DNA of 7,122 nucleotides from Nitrospirota bacterium (GTDB taxonomy: Bacteria > Nitrospirota > Thermodesulfovibrionia > Thermodesulfovibrionales > SM23-35). A model generated the notes under the pieces. That model was not told the DNA's origin. It was given only the letters and a program-made list of their open reading frames with translations, and did no database searches. The position numbers were made by a program, and so were the translations under genes. Positions 5,785 through 7,122 of this stretch are shown here, in pieces. Every line of letters starts with the position of its first letter. Within the stretch, counting starts at the first letter, position 1. Where the stretch lies: NCBI GenBank assembly GCA_018262395.1, contig JAGSYM010000051.1:1-7122 (forward strand), written 5' to 3'.

Positions 5785-7080
5785 ATGCAACCTAAGATAA
5801 CCATAGTCATCGGAGACAGCCGGAGGATGCATGAGATAAAGGATAAAAGTATTCATCTTATTATCACATCACCTCCTTATTGGCAATTGAAGGACTATGG
5901 CAACAGCAATCAGATAGGCTTCAATGACAGTTATGAAGACTATATAAATAACCTGAATCTTGTCTGGAATGAATGCTATCGGGTCTTACATCAAGGCTGC
6001 CGTCTATGTATTAACATCGGTGACCAGTTTGCACGTTCAGTTTATTATGGGCGCTATAAGATCATCCCAATAAGAGAAGAGATAATCAAGTTTTGTGAAA
6101 CGATCGGCTTTGACTACATGGGGGCGATTATCTGGCGGAAGGTTACTACATGCAATACTACAGGTGGTGCCACAGTTATGGGTTCTTTCCCTTATCCCCG
6201 TAACGGGATCATAAAACTCGATTATGAATTCATTCTCATCTTCAAAAAACTGGGCGATCCGCCGAAAGTGAGCAGAGAGGTCAAAGAAAAATCGAAATTG
6301 TCTCTCGAAGAATGGAATGAATATTTTTCTGGACATTGGAATTTCTCTGGCGAGAAACAGGACAAGCACCTTGCAATGTTTCCCGAGGAATTGCCAAAAA
6401 GATTGATCAAAATGTTCAGTTTTGTGGGTGACACAGTGATAGACCCATTTTTAGGGAGTGGAACAACGTGTTTAGCAGCCAGGAATCTTCACAGAAATTC
6501 TGTAGCATATGAAATAAATGAGGAATTTCTTCCAATCATCAAGCAGAAATTAAATATTAATAATCATAATGCTGATATAGAAATTGTAAAACAACCAATG
6601 AAGTCTATTGATTTCAAAAAAGAAATAGTTAATCTTCCTTATATATTTAAAGACCCTGTGAAATTCGATAAAAAGGTAGATCTGAAAAAACTGAAATTCG
6701 GTTCTAAAATAGATCATTCCGACAACCAGAGAGAGACCTATTATTCAGTAAAGAAGATATTAAGCCCTGAGGTATTAATTCTCAGTAATGATTTGAAAGT
6801 CAGGCTCATTGGCATCAAAGAAAGACCAGATTTGAACGGGCAAGCAATGCAATTCTTAAACGAAAAGTTGATAGGAGAAAAGGTATTCCTTAAATTTGAT
6901 GGTACAAAATACGATGATAAAGGCCATTTGTTATGCTATCTCTATCTTAAAAATAAGACTTTTCTGAATGCCCACCTGATTAAAAATAAATTAGCCCGAG
7001 TGGATACCTCTCTCAATTTTAGATATAAAGATAAATTTATCGATTTACAGAATAATAGACAGAAAGAATCTGTTCTATGA
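5785..7080 (+). CDS. Beta-class DNA methyltransferase (N4-C or N6-A) fused to an SNase-like domain
   Basis: Transfers a methyl group from S-adenosylmethionine to an exocyclic amino group in DNA. The 431-residue protein has catalytic motif IV TSPPYW (28-33) near the N-terminus and SAM-binding motif I DPFLGSGTT (220-228) late, with HLAMFPEELPKRL (195-207, motif X) before it and acidic E243 (YEIN) after it. This is the beta-class order, with target recognition probably in ~85-190. SPPY-type motifs lean towards N4-cytosine but do not settle the base. Residues ~318-415 match the staphylococcal-nuclease OB fold: VRLIGI (339-344), GQAMQFLNEKLIGEKVFL, KYDDKG (375-380), AHLIKNKLARV. Of the nuclease's catalytic residues, R35 is kept (R340), but the positions of D40, E43 and R87 appear to be K345, P348 and H381, so cleavage is unlikely. 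The ribosome site AAGGGGG lies eight bases before the ATG. Base composition falls sharply in the second half (22-25% GC in sampled lines). The stop overlaps the next gene's start. Confidence 0.92.
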   Translation: MQPKITIVIGDSRRMHEIKDKSIHLIITSPPYWQLKDYGNSNQIGFNDSYEDYINNLNLVWNECYRVLHQGCRLCINIGDQFARSVYYGRYKIIPIREEIIKFCETIGFDYMGAIIWRKVTTCNTTGGATVMGSFPYPRNGIIKLDYEFILIFKKLGDPPKVSREVKEKSKLSLEEWNEYFSGHWNFSGEKQDKHLAMFPEELPKRLIKMFSFVGDTVIDPFLGSGTTCLAARNLHRNSVAYEINEEFLPIIKQKLNINNHNADIEIVKQPMKSIDFKKEIVNLPYIFKDPVKFDKKVDLKKLKFGSKIDHSDNQRETYYSVKKILSPEVLILSNDLKVRLIGIKERPDLNGQAMQFLNEKLIGEKVFLKFDGTKYDDKGHLLCYLYLKNKTFLNAHLIKNKLARVDTSLNFRYKDKFIDLQNNRQKESVL

Positions 7081-7122
7081 GAATTAAACTGACAAATGAA
7101 CAAATCAGGCAGGCATTAGAGA
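7077..7122 (+). CDS. Start of an unidentified gene coupled to the methyltransferase, cut by the window edge
   Basis: An ATG at 7077 overlaps the methyltransferase TGA as ATGA, the usual arrangement for translational coupling, and the frame is open to the edge. Only 15 residues are visible (MRIKLTNEQIRQALE), too few to recognise a family. No separate ribosome site is evident, which fits coupling. By context it may encode a restriction endonuclease or another partner of the methyltransferase, but the sequence does not show this. Confidence 0.55.
   Translation, partial: MRIKLTNEQIRQALE

Noticed and set aside
5341..5856. Minus-strand open frame of 171 codons
   Set aside because: It overlaps the GroES-like gene, the methyltransferase promoter and the methyltransferase start on the opposite strand. 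Its product has no domain-like pattern.
6730..7030. Reading the C-terminal domain as an active nuclease, making a single-chain restriction-modification enzyme
   Set aside because: The key SNase catalytic positions appear replaced (K345, P348, H381), so active cleavage is not supported by the sequence.

Overview
The window looks like a chromosomal stretch of a Gram-negative, probably environmental bacterium. The evidence is periplasmic and outer-membrane machinery: an FtsX/LolE-type ABC exporter, a secreted lipocalin-like protein and a BepA-like M48 lipoprotein. It also carries dispersed palindromes of the 'GTCATTGCGAG...CTCGCAATGAC' and 'CCCCCTTTT-CT-AAAAGGGGG' kinds. I associate these with Nitrospirota and deltaproteobacteria-like genomes; this placement is an inference from recall, not a search result. 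No rRNA, tRNA, CRISPR array or transposase gene is visible.

Left part, minus strand (1-3420). This is a three-gene cluster transcribed right to left: a secreted AttH/CrtC-like double-lipocalin protein (2377-3420), an ABC ATPase of the LolD/MacB type (1531-2187), and a long FtsX-type permease that runs off the left edge (1434 to 1, no stop in the window). The combination resembles AttEFGH-type systems, in which an ABC exporter is encoded with a calycin-fold protein; a role in lipid or hydrophobic-molecule handling at the envelope is inferred. Both intergenic gaps hold hairpins. A C/G-tract palindrome sits against the permease start, and a large nested palindrome sits against the lipocalin start.

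Middle, plus strand (3421-5655). A divergent intergenic region of about 340 bases holds the palindromic repeats and a good sigma-70-like promoter (3699-3727) with an imperfect palindrome around its -35. It is followed by a complete M48 metalloprotease lipoprotein with a TPR tail (3765-5216), probably in an operon with a divergent GroES/Cpn10-like protein (5263-5655). Together they suggest an envelope or general protein quality-control unit, although the link between the two proteins is positional only.

Right part, plus strand (5656-7122). A beta-class DNA methyltransferase with TSPPYW and DPFLGSGTT motifs is fused at its C-terminus to a staphylococcal-nuclease-like (SNase/TNase) OB-fold domain whose catalytic residues appear mostly lost. 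Its promoter carries a perfect 19-bp palindrome containing CAATTG twice. A further gene starts inside its stop codon (ATGA overlap) and is cut by the window edge. The second half of the methyltransferase is strikingly AT-rich (22-25% GC in sampled 60-base lines, against 65% in a line of the M48 gene). The module therefore looks like horizontally acquired restriction-modification or epigenetic-defence DNA, and the cut-off downstream gene is the obvious candidate partner.
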